Of a stretch of DNA of 21,864 bases, positions 1 to 7,920 are shown in pieces; position 1 is the stretch's first letter, and every line of letters starts with the position of its first letter. The translations under genes and the position numbers were made by a program. Origin of the DNA: a virus; IMG/VR virus record IMGVR_UViG_3300035701_000332, positions 1 to 21,864 of that record; one strand, given 5' to 3'. The notes below the pieces were generated by a model, which saw nothing but the letters and a program-made list of their open reading frames with translations, did no database searches and had not been told where the DNA came from.

Positions 1-471
1 GGGTACGGTACTAGAAAGATAACTCATGAAGAAGGTGATATATGGGAAGAGGATAATAAAACTTGGACTATCAAGAATGGAATTAAACAATCAGTATCCA
101 AGCATGATGAATTTAGAAAAATATTTTTCATGCCTCTAGCATGTCCTGAATGCGGACAACGTATGCCTAATACCCTACATAATAAAAAGGTTTATATAGT
201 ACATAAAAAGTGTTCTGATTGTGTCATTAAAATGGAAACAGAACTAAAGAGAGTAGGTAAATATGAAGAATATGAACGAACTCTAGTCAATCAAAATAAA
301 AACGATGAAATAAATGATATGATTCAGTTTTTAGAAGAGTGGGAGAATGTAAAAGAAACATATGTTACGGAACAAGGAGATATTGAATTGTGGAGTACAG
401 GTAATGTAAAAACAAAGGAATACTTAGAGTTTAAACAAGCATTACAGAAAGCTAGAGAAACAGATATTTAA
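1..471 (+). CDS. Zinc-ribbon-like protein, 5' end cut by the window edge
   Basis: The reading frame is open from the first base to the TAA at 469-471, so the gene begins upstream; the ATG at 130 is probably internal. The visible part is about 156 residues. Two cysteine pairs, CPEC (142-153) and CSDC (211-222), form a C-x2-C...C-x2-C pattern that could bind one zinc ion. The segment before them is polar with several Trp and Gly, and the C-terminal half is charged and probably helical. No enzyme motif is visible and I do not recognise the family. It ends 35 bases before a fibre gene, with a promoter-like element between them, so it probably belongs to the preceding transcription unit. The coding call is firm; the zinc-binding idea rests only on cysteine spacing. 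Confidence 0.75.
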   Translation, partial: GYGTRKITHEEGDIWEEDNKTWTIKNGIKQSVSKHDEFRKIFFMPLACPECGQRMPNTLHNKKVYIVHKKCSDCVIKMETELKRVGKYEEYERTLVNQNKNDEINDMIQFLEEWENVKETYVTEQGDIELWSTGNVKTKEYLEFKQALQKARETDI

Positions 472-478
472 ATTATCT

Positions 479-488
479 AATATTTATA
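479..488 (+). promoter_or_regulatory. Putative late promoter element (AATATTTATA) before the repeat fibre gene
   Basis: One of seven intergenic copies of RATATTTATA. It ends 18 bases before the ATG at 507. The 18-mer at 478-495 recurs exactly at 12071-12088. The core TATTTATA resembles the T4 late promoter TATAAATA, and no conserved -35 block is seen. Promoter function is inferred from recurrence and position. Confidence 0.5.
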
Positions 489-506
489 ATAGATAAATAA
501 TTATTA

Positions 507-3500
507 ATGGCTTTTCCAAATTTTACAGGCGATTATATAGCGAACACTTATCAAAGAGTAGTTCAATATGCAAGTGGAGCTTTTTATGACGGTACTGGTA
601 GTTTAATACCTACATCGATTTTAGGTCAAGGCATAACCTCTTATTACCTTAATGATGCTGTAACAGATATCGCAGGGTATGACAGTTTACATGATATAAA
701 CAATTATGTAACATCATCTTTAGCATCAGAACCATTAGCTGCTGATAATACAGAGCAGTTAATAAAAGCATTTATTACCGATCCTGGATATCCTGGTGTA
801 ACATTCATTCCAGCAGGTACTTGTGCTTTATATTACGATAGTCAAAAAACTTCAGGAGCCGCAGCTACAGTTTATTACACTTACTATAAATTATATGTTA
901 GAAACACTGCGAGTGTTGAAACGTTAATATATACTTCTGATGAATCTACACATGATAATTCGACATCATTAAAAGTAAATTTTGTACTTGGTACTATTCT
1001 TCCACCTGGTATTAATATAAATTCTAGTGATCGCCTTGTTCTTAAAGTATACGGTCGAACAGAATCAAACACTTGTACAATTACAATATATTATGATGGG
1101 AATACAGGTACAAGATTTGCGTTACCTGCTAATTTACCTAATGTATATTCAACATGGAGTGTGGGAGGTAATTCGTTTGGCGGTAATACCACACAAAGTA
1201 TAGGAACGTTAACAGATGACGCTTTTGTTATAAAAACCAATAATGTTGAAAGAATAAAATTTTTAGGAGGAGTTGGATCAACATCTGTCGTCATTGGAAG
1301 AAACGGCCCTGGTGGCGGCGCATTAATATTAGGAGGTAGAAATAATCTCCCAGGTGATAGTAATTATCCTGGGTTTTTATATACAGATTATATTGCACCT
1401 CCATACTTTGACTCAGTAATTGATTTTACATCATTTGCTGGAGCATTAACCTTTAGAATGGACTTCGCAAATAAAATACTTAGCGGTCCAACTGCATCTT
1501 TTTATTATGGTAATTTTTACAACAATTTAATAGTAAGTGGTGGAATAACTGGATCATTACAAGGGACATCTTCATTCTCAACAGCTCCTATTGCATTAAC
1601 AGGATCATCACTTTACTCAGTCGATACAAGTCAAGTAAATAGTAATGGATCTCTTTTTTTTGGAGTAAATGCAGGTTATCAAGCATCGAATGCAGAAGCA
1701 TCAAACTTTTTTGGATTAAATGCAGGTTATCAAGCTGCTTGGGCATTTAAATCAAACTTTTTTGGATTAAATGCAGGTTATCAAGCATATAGTGCTTCAT
1801 ATAGTTCTTTCTTTGGGCAACAGGCAGGTTTTCAAGCAACGTATGCAAGTAATGCAAATTTCTTTGGCACCTATGCTGGATATTTAGGAGTTAATTGTTC
1901 TAATTCTACATTTTTTGGGTATGTATCTGGGTATCAAGCATATAATGGGTATCAATCTACATTTATGGGGTATGGTGCTGGAGCGTATGCTAGTGAAGCC
2001 CATGATTCAATGTTTATTGGGTACCAAGCAGGGATGTTAGCTGGTAGTGCTTCGTATTCTAATTTTATTGGATATAGAGCAGGTGAAAGTTCTATTAATG
2101 CCCACGATTCAAACTTCTTTGGTGACTTTGCTGGATTTCAAGCCACTAATGCTTATGGGTCAAACTTCTTTGGATTAGATGCAGGTTATCAAGCATATAG
2201 TGCTTCGTATTCTAACTTCTTTGGTTGGAATGCAGGTAATGGAGCAACTTTAGCTAATGATTCAAATTTTCACGGTCATGGTGCAGGACAGAATGCAGTG
2301 TCTGCTTCTCAGTCTAACTTTTATGGATATTTAGCAGGGTATGGTGCTACTAAAGCAAACCAAGCAAACTTCTTTGGTAATACTGCCGGGTATGAAGCAT
2401 CACAATCAGCAGATTCAAACTTCTTTGGAGCGATATCTGGTTATCAAGCATATAATGCTTTTCAATCTAATTTCTTTGGAAGAGGTGCTGGGCAGGCAGC
2501 TACTAATGCAAGTAATGCAAATTTCTTTGGATATACCACTGGTTATCAAGCATCGAATGCAAATAATTCAAACTTTATTGGACAAGCAGCTGGGTTCCAA
2601 GCTATTAATGCAGAAAAATCAAACTTCTTTGGATATCAAGCTGGTATTGTAGCTACTAATGCATACCAGTCTAACTTCTTTGGATTCCAAACAGGATATC
2701 TTTCTGATAATTCACATAATTCAAATTTCTTTGGATACAGGGCAGGATTTCAAGCTTACTTTTCATATGGATCAAATTTCTTTGGATTGCAAGCAGGTGA
2801 AAATTGCGATAGTGCTTATGAGTCTAACTTCTTTGGCTCCTTAGCAGGAAATCTTGCTTATAGTTCTTCATATTCTAACTTCTTTGGATATAATGCAGGA
2901 TATACTGCACGTATTGCTCAATTTTCAAATTTCTTTGGATATCAAGCAGGATATCAAGCACATGAAGCTAATAGATCAACCTTTTTTGGATACTCTGCTG
3001 GGTATCAAGCATATAGTGCTTCAAATGCGAACTTTATGGGTCGTGAGGCAGGGTATCAAGCCACTACTGCTAATGATTCTAATTTTTATGGAGCAGCGTC
3101 TGGGTATATAGCTTCTGCTGCAGATCATTCAAACTTTTTTGGAGTAAATGCTGGTGGATATGCTACAAGTGCTTCATATAGTAATTTCTTTGGATACAAT
3201 GCAGGGTATTCTGCTTCAGCAGCATCGTATTCGACATTATTTGGCCTACAAGCCGGGTATAGATATCCTGGTTCAGCAGGTATTGGTTCTAATAATATTA
3301 TTTTTGGTACAAATATTACATTAGCAGATAATACAGCTAATGGAATAAATATAGGAGGTGTATTATTTGGAACAGGAACATATTCAACTATATCAGGAAA
3401 TCCATTCTCAGGATCTAATAATGGTAAGATAGGTATTAATCAACCTAATCCAGTTGCTACATTTGATGTATCTGGATCAGGTAATTTCACAAATGGATTA

Positions 3501-3674
3501 TCAGTAACAGGTTCCTTGAACATTACAGGAAGTAATGCAGTACTTACTCTAGCACCTTATATAGGAGCATTACCAACAACTGGAATACCATCCGGATCAT
3601 TTGCTAATTCAGGTTCAGGAGCTAACTTAAAACCATATTTTTGGAATGGAGCTACTTGGACTGCACTGTTTTAA
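507..3674 (+). CDS. Long repeat-containing tail fibre / adhesin
   Basis: A 1055-residue protein, probably a host-binding fibre. The N-terminus has RVVQ (residues 17-20) and YDGTGS (27-32), a pattern shared with the next gene and probably a virion anchor. Residues 40-380 look beta-rich and include a GSLQGTSSFS-type linker near 349-358. Residues 382-925 are 32 contiguous 17-residue repeats with consensus S-N-F-F-G-x-x-A-G-Y-Q-A-x-x-A-x-x and no insertions or deletions. The tail (926-1055) has a GKIGIN segment, Gly/Ser/Asn-rich sequence and a short end containing WNGATW. The regular Gly/Ala/aromatic spacing suggests a beta-solenoid or trimeric beta-roll shaft, recalling YadA-head-like repeats, which are shorter. 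No chaperone or peptidase domain is obvious. The start is the first ATG after the promoter-like element; no Shine-Dalgarno is present. The fibre role is likely; the receptor is unknown. Confidence 0.85.
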   Translation: MAFPNFTGDYIANTYQRVVQYASGAFYDGTGSLIPTSILGQGITSYYLNDAVTDIAGYDSLHDINNYVTSSLASEPLAADNTEQLIKAFITDPGYPGVTFIPAGTCALYYDSQKTSGAAATVYYTYYKLYVRNTASVETLIYTSDESTHDNSTSLKVNFVLGTILPPGININSSDRLVLKVYGRTESNTCTITIYYDGNTGTRFALPANLPNVYSTWSVGGNSFGGNTTQSIGTLTDDAFVIKTNNVERIKFLGGVGSTSVVIGRNGPGGGALILGGRNNLPGDSNYPGFLYTDYIAPPYFDSVIDFTSFAGALTFRMDFANKILSGPTASFYYGNFYNNLIVSGGITGSLQGTSSFSTAPIALTGSSLYSVDTSQVNSNGSLFFGVNAGYQASNAEASNFFGLNAGYQAAWAFKSNFFGLNAGYQAYSASYSSFFGQQAGFQATYASNANFFGTYAGYLGVNCSNSTFFGYVSGYQAYNGYQSTFMGYGAGAYASEAHDSMFIGYQAGMLAGSASYSNFIGYRAGESSINAHDSNFFGDFAGFQATNAYGSNFFGLDAGYQAYSASYSNFFGWNAGNGATLANDSNFHGHGAGQNAVSASQSNFYGYLAGYGATKANQANFFGNTAGYEASQSADSNFFGAISGYQAYNAFQSNFFGRGAGQAATNASNANFFGYTTGYQASNANNSNFIGQAAGFQAINAEKSNFFGYQAGIVATNAYQSNFFGFQTGYLSDNSHNSNFFGYRAGFQAYFSYGSNFFGLQAGENCDSAYESNFFGSLAGNLAYSSSYSNFFGYNAGYTARIAQFSNFFGYQAGYQAHEANRSTFFGYSAGYQAYSASNANFMGREAGYQATTANDSNFYGAASGYIASAADHSNFFGVNAGGYATSASYSNFFGYNAGYSASAASYSTLFGLQAGYRYPGSAGIGSNNIIFGTNITLADNTANGINIGGVLFGTGTYSTISGNPFSGSNNGKIGINQPNPVATFDVSGSGNFTNGLSVTGSLNITGSNAVLTLAPYIGALPTTGIPSGSFANSGSGANLKPYFWNGATWTALF
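1650..3281 (+). repeat. 32 tandem 51-base coding repeats (17 residues each)
   Basis: The units start every 51 bases with no length change: the first S codon is at 1650 and the 32nd at 3231. Most units begin TCAAACTTCTTTGG or TCTAACTTCTTTGG. Units 2 (1701) and 3 (1752) share their first 35 bases exactly. Units 3 and 11 (2160) differ at only 3 of 51 bases although eight units apart. Other units have drifted mainly at residues 6-7 and 13-17, while F3, G5 and G9 are nearly always kept. Confidence 0.95.
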
Positions 3675-3687
3675 TTAGATTATCCAG

Positions 3688-3697
3688 GATATTTATA
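3688..3697 (+). promoter_or_regulatory. Putative late promoter element (GATATTTATA)
   Basis: A copy of the recurrent intergenic element, 23 bases before the ATG at 3721 and inside the 46-base gap after the repeat fibre gene. Promoter function is inferred. Confidence 0.5.
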
Positions 3698-3720
3698 GAT
3701 ATACTTTTAAAAATAATTAA

Positions 3721-4173
3721 ATGCCAGGACCTTCAGATTTATTTGCACTACCGATATCAAGTTCGTATAATAGGGTAGTACAATTTGTTACTGGTTCCAT
3801 TTATGATGGAACTGGAAGTATGATGTCTAGTTCTATGCTTACGTATAGATTTGAAATTGGTACTAAAACAGGTGATGGAACTGCGATACCAATTGGATCC
3901 AAAGGAATTAAATCAATAGATGTTAATGGTACAGCAGTATCATGGACATTAGTGTCTGACGTAGCAGCAACTGTATCATGTTCATTATGGAAATCAAACA
4001 AAGCAATACCTACATCAGCAAATAATATTTTTACTGCTTCTTTAACATCTGCTGGAACACAATTAGGTAGTGGATCGATAAACGTAGCAGTTGCTCAAGG
4101 AGATTTATGTAGGTTTGAAGTAATGTCAAATAATAGTGCAACATATCTATTTTTAGAAGTAAGAATTATATAA
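3721..4173 (+). CDS. Short fibre-like protein sharing the N-terminal anchor motif
   Basis: A 150-residue protein. RVVQ (18-21) and YDGTGS (28-33) align in order and spacing with the N-terminus of the 1055-residue fibre upstream (Y-x-RVVQ, then YDGTGS about ten residues on). The rest is Ser/Thr/Gly-rich with alternating hydrophobics ending in a hydrophobic strand, consistent with one beta-sandwich of the kind common in phage fibre and collar proteins. The natural reading is an anchor plus a single small head domain, such as a short fibre or an adaptor. It is followed after 4 bases by the 655-residue gene, so the two are probably co-transcribed. No Shine-Dalgarno precedes the start. A virion role is likely; its exact place on the particle is unknown. 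Confidence 0.75.
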   Translation: MPGPSDLFALPISSSYNRVVQFVTGSIYDGTGSMMSSSMLTYRFEIGTKTGDGTAIPIGSKGIKSIDVNGTAVSWTLVSDVAATVSCSLWKSNKAIPTSANNIFTASLTSAGTQLGSGSINVAVAQGDLCRFEVMSNNSATYLFLEVRII

Positions 4174-4177
4174 AGTT

Positions 4178-6145
4178 ATGGATTTAAAAACAATTGAATA
4201 TTCTTTTTCTGCTAGTGGTGCGACAATCGCTATAGTTAACAATACATTAACAGCTTTTGCCCCAATTACCATGTTCATCCCCGACATGGCACCAGGAGGT
4301 GGTATTAGAAAAGCTATACTTACTTTTACTGCTGATGATGTTATCACCGCAACTGGCGGTTCATATACTGTAAGAAGATTACAAATCCAAGTAGGAGCTC
4401 TAGCAGTAACAGGATCTTGGAATAATACAAATACATATACCAACTCAGGTGAAAATATAAGTTTATGGCATACTGCAGATGCTACTCTGTTTTTATCACA
4501 ATCTTGGGGTCCAGCAACACAGTCGCTTGATTTAACAGCAAGTTTTCAAATGAACCAGTCTACTGGTACAACAACAGGATTAGTAAATGCTTGTTTAACC
4601 CTTCAAGTTACATACGAATATAATGAAAGTAGTTCAGCACAAATAAAAACAGTTTATATACCTTTAGATGCTTCTGGTTCAGCCCAACCACTTGTTTTAA
4701 GTCAAACATTTGGATCAGTACCAGCATTAGATACATATTTACCTGAATCTGGTAAAACGTATAGAGACATTTTTATTGTTAATCAAGCTAATACTTCTAA
4801 CAACACTGCTACAACTAACTATACTGCTAGCATCCAAGTGGGGAGTTCAGTTATACAACAAACAGCTTTAATATCTGGATCTTTAGCTTCTGATAGATGG
4901 CGTAGATTTGTATATAAATTTCCATCTGGATCTTTTAATACTGCTGCTCAACAAGACTTTAAATATGCAAATAACATTGCTAGAGATAACCACGCTCAGA
5001 TGTATATGGGCGTTACTTATACATACGATGAAACAGGCAGTACTTCTATAATGAATAGTTTGTTATTACCATTAGAGATTCCTACTCCAGGTGGTGGTCC
5101 CACTTCAACTGATTTTCAAAGAGCAAGCCGCCAAATATGGGTGCAAGAAGCAAACCCGTCTTTTAAAAGATTAGCATTTTATATGTTTTGGGATCAACAA
5201 GCTAACATTGGTGGTCTTGCTGCAAGAATAGGTACTGGATCATTTATACAATATAATGATGTTGCATCCGTAATGTGTGGAGGTAACGGATTGATGATTA
5301 GAAATGATACAGCATCTATAGTTAGAGGTAGAAATTTATACTCCGTTGATGTATATAGAACAGATGCAACTGACTTGATGTATAACTTATCAGGATATTT
5401 TATACTAAATTATACTAGTGATAAACACCCATCTGGTTCCATGTGGCATAATAAAACAATACGATGGAATTTAGCAAATATAAGTAGTTCTGCTGCAACA
5501 TTGAATAGAACATTAATTGATTCAACTTCTCCACCCATACCTATTCCAGGTAATTATCCTTTTATAAATGCTCTCGGAACAAATTATTGTTATGTTAGCG
5601 ACTCGACAAGTAACCCAGCTGGAACAATAATACAATTTGAATTAACAAAATCTGAAGGAGCTGGATGGTCAAATGGTTATATAGATGTTGGAACCACTGA
5701 CCCAGAAACAGGATTAAGACAATGTTATTCTCAAATGAGAGATCAATTTACAAGATGGTATGGAGATCCAGATACTGCTAGAGCAGATATTAAATTAGGT
5801 AGAAGATGGAACTTAGTACAAGGTAACGCTGCAACAGCTTTTCATTATTTAGATACAATTATAACATACCACAGAATAACATATAATATATCTGGTAGTA
5901 TAACGGGTGGATCAGGAGCATTAGTTTCAATGAGTTTACTGAGACCATCTGATGAGTTAACATTAATAACAAGTAGTTTATCAGGTAACGGTCCTTTTAA
6001 TTTAACTTGGTATGATAATACTGAACCTGTTTATGTAGTAGCAAAAGAATTTAGTACAGTAAAAGGAAACATAAGTATTGTTAGTACAGGTAGTAATTCA
6101 AGCAATCCTTTTGGCATTGCATTAGGTAATGAACAATGGTTTTAG
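4178..6145 (+). CDS. Beta-rich virion surface / fibre-associated protein
   Basis: A 655-residue protein that I cannot place in a named family. It is rich in Ser, Thr, Gly and Asn with recurrent strand-like segments. Two internal stretches look like successive beta-sandwich units (about residues 1-150 and 155-290), each containing a YTYDETGS- or YEYNESSS-like turn. A Trp/Tyr-rich middle section (about 315-560) follows. The last 90 residues contain YNISGSITGG and a hydrophobic strand ladder resembling Ig-like carboxypeptidase-regulatory-type folds. There is no signal peptide or membrane segment. It lies 4 bases after the small fibre gene and is followed by a promoter-like element, so it ends the fibre block. 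A role as a large fibre, baseplate-edge or head-surface protein is inferred from composition and neighbours. Confidence 0.7.
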   Translation: MDLKTIEYSFSASGATIAIVNNTLTAFAPITMFIPDMAPGGGIRKAILTFTADDVITATGGSYTVRRLQIQVGALAVTGSWNNTNTYTNSGENISLWHTADATLFLSQSWGPATQSLDLTASFQMNQSTGTTTGLVNACLTLQVTYEYNESSSAQIKTVYIPLDASGSAQPLVLSQTFGSVPALDTYLPESGKTYRDIFIVNQANTSNNTATTNYTASIQVGSSVIQQTALISGSLASDRWRRFVYKFPSGSFNTAAQQDFKYANNIARDNHAQMYMGVTYTYDETGSTSIMNSLLLPLEIPTPGGGPTSTDFQRASRQIWVQEANPSFKRLAFYMFWDQQANIGGLAARIGTGSFIQYNDVASVMCGGNGLMIRNDTASIVRGRNLYSVDVYRTDATDLMYNLSGYFILNYTSDKHPSGSMWHNKTIRWNLANISSSAATLNRTLIDSTSPPIPIPGNYPFINALGTNYCYVSDSTSNPAGTIIQFELTKSEGAGWSNGYIDVGTTDPETGLRQCYSQMRDQFTRWYGDPDTARADIKLGRRWNLVQGNAATAFHYLDTIITYHRITYNISGSITGGSGALVSMSLLRPSDELTLITSSLSGNGPFNLTWYDNTEPVYVVAKEFSTVKGNISIVSTGSNSSNPFGIALGNEQWF

Positions 6146-6164
6146 TATTTCTTATTTTTTTAAA

Positions 6165-6174
6165 GATATTTATA
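6165..6174 (+). promoter_or_regulatory. Putative late promoter element (GATATTTATA)
   Basis: The element ends 16 bases before the ATG at 6191. The 15-mer GATATTTATATAAAA here (6165-6179) is repeated exactly at 20106-20120 before the neck gene. It would drive the block that ends with the terminase. Confidence 0.5.
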
Positions 6175-6190
6175 TAAAACGTAGTAATTT

Positions 6191-6670
6191 ATGGCAAAAA
6201 AAGTAATAAAGGAAACCGCTACTCCTAAGGGATTTAAAACATTTTATGCAGTACGCAAGGCAGAAAGACCAGATAACAAATTAGATGAACTTTTACATGA
6301 AGTTGATCCTTTTGCATTTTCTGAATTACACAGTACTGGTGCTGTAATGCCGGAAGGGATTCATGGTTTTTATTTAAATAAAGAAGAAGCTATAGAAGAA
6401 GCTAATGGTCAATTAAAAGCTGTGTATGAGAAATTCGCTAAACTAGAAGAAAAGAAAGGTAAAGTAAGCGATAAACTTCAAAAGAGAATGGCAACTTTAC
6501 AAAAACAAGTTAATCAACATTTGAAAGACGCTAAATTAGATCCAAGTAATGCTGATATTCATCAGACTAAAGCTGAAGAGTTATTAGCAAAAATTAGACA
6601 AATTAGAGATAAACACAAAATGGTTGAAGGTTCAAAAAAACCATTACCTAAACTGGAAGAAAAGAAATAA
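6191..6670 (+). CDS. Uncharacterised charged coiled-coil protein
   Basis: A 159-residue, Lys/Glu-rich protein of unrecognised family. Residues 1-70 include a more compact part with FKTFYAVRKAER, then a Pro/Gly stretch (about 52-60). From about residue 65 to the end it is helical and highly charged, with heptad-like spacing near 75-145. The C-terminus is basic and acidic in turn, ending LEEKK. The stop codon overlaps the ATG of the next gene by one base (TAATG), so the two are translationally linked. The N-terminus contains VIKE followed by T, a possible gp21 processing pattern, though such motifs occur by chance in Lys/Glu-rich proteins. A structural or assembly role is inferred only from position in the late block. 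Confidence 0.75.
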   Translation: MAKKVIKETATPKGFKTFYAVRKAERPDNKLDELLHEVDPFAFSELHSTGAVMPEGIHGFYLNKEEAIEEANGQLKAVYEKFAKLEEKKGKVSDKLQKRMATLQKQVNQHLKDAKLDPSNADIHQTKAEELLAKIRQIRDKHKMVEGSKKPLPKLEEKK

Positions 6671-7296
6671 TGCGTTTAACCAAAATCAAAAAATTAATTG
6701 AAAGATTAGTAAAGGAAGAATTAACTCCTAGTACGTTAATTCCTTCATTTGATGAAAATCCTATTCAGTTTATTACGCAAAAATATCCTAGTCTAAAAAA
6801 AGAAATGGTTGATCTATTAACAGATCGCTTTACAGATTATATTACTGGTATTTATATAATGGCTCCTAAACCAACAACATTTAAAATTGTGTTACATAAT
6901 GGTCAAGAGTTTTACCTGATATATCTTGGTAAATCATATGTATGTAAGGTAGAAGGTAAGAGGTATTATATGAATACATTATCTGAAAAACAAGGAGCTA
7001 TTTTAGCTATTGCTGACTTACTTCAATTAGGACCTCCAATTGGAGCACAGGGACCAGATGAAGAAGACGGAGCAGATCCTGAAGAACCTAAATCAAAATC
7101 TAGTGGTGGAGGCGGAGGTGGAGGTAATCCATATTACACCCCGGTTGGTGAAAGAGAAGGGGCAGAAGGAGAAGAAGGGGCAGAAGGGGCAGAAGGAGAA
7201 GAAGAACCGTCAGCAGAAGGTGGAGAAGAAGCAGGAACAGAAGATGAAGATGAACTTGAAAAAGCATTAAAAGAAACAAAAATTAGATTTATTTAA
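6670..7296 (+). CDS. Protein with globular N-domain, polyglycine run and acidic tail
   Basis: A 208-residue protein of unknown family. Residues 1-120 look folded: a basic N-terminal helix followed by alternating strands with several Tyr. A Pro/Asp/Glu linker leads to a run of seven glycines near residue 149. The last 50 residues are almost entirely Glu, Gly and Ala (repeated EGAEGEE-like units), then a short mixed charged end. The repetitive GAAGGAGAAGGG-type codons make the tail open in a second frame, but the main frame is supported by the one-base overlap with the preceding gene and one-base gap to the next. An acidic disordered tail would suit a DNA-mimic, scaffold-like or interaction role, but nothing here proves one. 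Confidence 0.75.
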   Translation: MRLTKIKKLIERLVKEELTPSTLIPSFDENPIQFITQKYPSLKKEMVDLLTDRFTDYITGIYIMAPKPTTFKIVLHNGQEFYLIYLGKSYVCKVEGKRYYMNTLSEKQGAILAIADLLQLGPPIGAQGPDEEDGADPEEPKSKSSGGGGGGGNPYYTPVGEREGAEGEEGAEGAEGEEEPSAEGGEEAGTEDEDELEKALKETKIRFI

Positions 7297-7297
7297 T

Positions 7298-7891
7298 ATG
7301 AAAAAAGTATTTAACTACATAGATTACGTAACCAACTACCAAAATTCGGTAAAGGAAAAATCTGGCAAAAAGCTTTTAAAAGAAGCTAAAAAAAATAAAG
7401 AAGCTGCTCCTGAAGTAGATGATGAGGCTTCATTTGAAAAAGAACCTGATCAAAAAGATATTGCTAAAGTAGGTGGAGATTCATTTCAATCTAAGACCCA
7501 ACAATTATTACAATTAATTGGTCAAAAGGATGAAATTTTAGCTAAGTTAAAAAATAAAGAAATTTCAATCGATGAATACAAAGAATTGATTGGTTCAATA
7601 CCTCAACAAATTATAGCTCTACGTTCAGATCTAGAATCAATGTCAAGTCCAGATGAAGAAATGGATGAAGATATGTCATCGTCAGGACAACAACCGGGAA
7701 ATCAACAAACCAGTCCTGGTGGAGTACCAATGGATAATGATCCACAAACTCCTGCTCCAACTGAACAAGAATATATTAAATATCTTGAAAAAAGAGTGAA
7801 AGAACTTGAAGGTATGGTTAAAGATCACATGCCAACTTCAGACACTTACACTCCTGAAGACGATAGATATGCTTCGTTGGCAAGAAGGTGA
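7298..7891 (+). CDS. Uncharacterised protein with coiled-coil and disordered segments
   Basis: A 197-residue protein of unrecognised family. The N-terminal 40 residues are Lys-rich and contain LLKE followed by A (about 27-31), a possible prohead-protease-type site. Residues 65-120 form a predicted helical hairpin with regular Leu/Ile spacing. Residues 120-155 are Ser/Pro/Gln/Asp-rich and probably disordered. A short coiled coil (about 158-175, YIKYLEKRVKELEGMV) follows. The gene starts one base after the preceding stop and is separated by 29 bases from the membrane-protein gene. The N-terminal MKKVFNYI recalls the MKTYQEFI-type targeting peptides of T4 internal proteins, a weak resemblance only. 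Confidence 0.75.
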   Translation: MKKVFNYIDYVTNYQNSVKEKSGKKLLKEAKKNKEAAPEVDDEASFEKEPDQKDIAKVGGDSFQSKTQQLLQLIGQKDEILAKLKNKEISIDEYKELIGSIPQQIIALRSDLESMSSPDEEMDEDMSSSGQQPGNQQTSPGGVPMDNDPQTPAPTEQEYIKYLEKRVKELEGMVKDHMPTSDTYTPEDDRYASLARR

Positions 7892-7901
7892 GATGATAAA
7901 A

Positions 7902-7911
7902 AATAGTTATA
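7902..7911 (+). promoter_or_regulatory. Degenerate copy of the late-promoter-like element (AATAGTTATA)
   Basis: One mismatch from RATATTTATA (G for T at position 5). It lies in the 29-base gap before the ATG at 7921, 9 bases upstream. It could be a weak internal promoter for the membrane-protein and terminase genes, or chance in AT-rich DNA. Confidence 0.2.
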
Positions 7912-7920
7912 TACACAAAA

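Noticed and set aside
2341-3111. Open + frames inside the fibre repeat region
   Set aside because: They are out-of-frame echoes of the 51-base repeat; a repeat length divisible by three keeps alternative frames open.
1650-3281. Possible CRISPR array
   Set aside because: Units are contiguous, vary at coding positions and have no repeat-spacer alternation; they encode one continuous protein.
3675-3720. Terminator after the repeat fibre gene
   Set aside because: Only a 4-bp pairing (ATCC/GGAT) and no T-run behind it.
6849-6856. TATTTATA inside the 208-residue gene
   Set aside because: It has the core of the promoter-like element but not the preceding RA, and lies within coding sequence with no gene start nearby.
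7040-7270. 76-codon + frame within the 208-residue gene
   Set aside because: Produced by GAAGGAG-type repeats of the acidic tail; the main frame is fixed by tight spacing with both neighbours.
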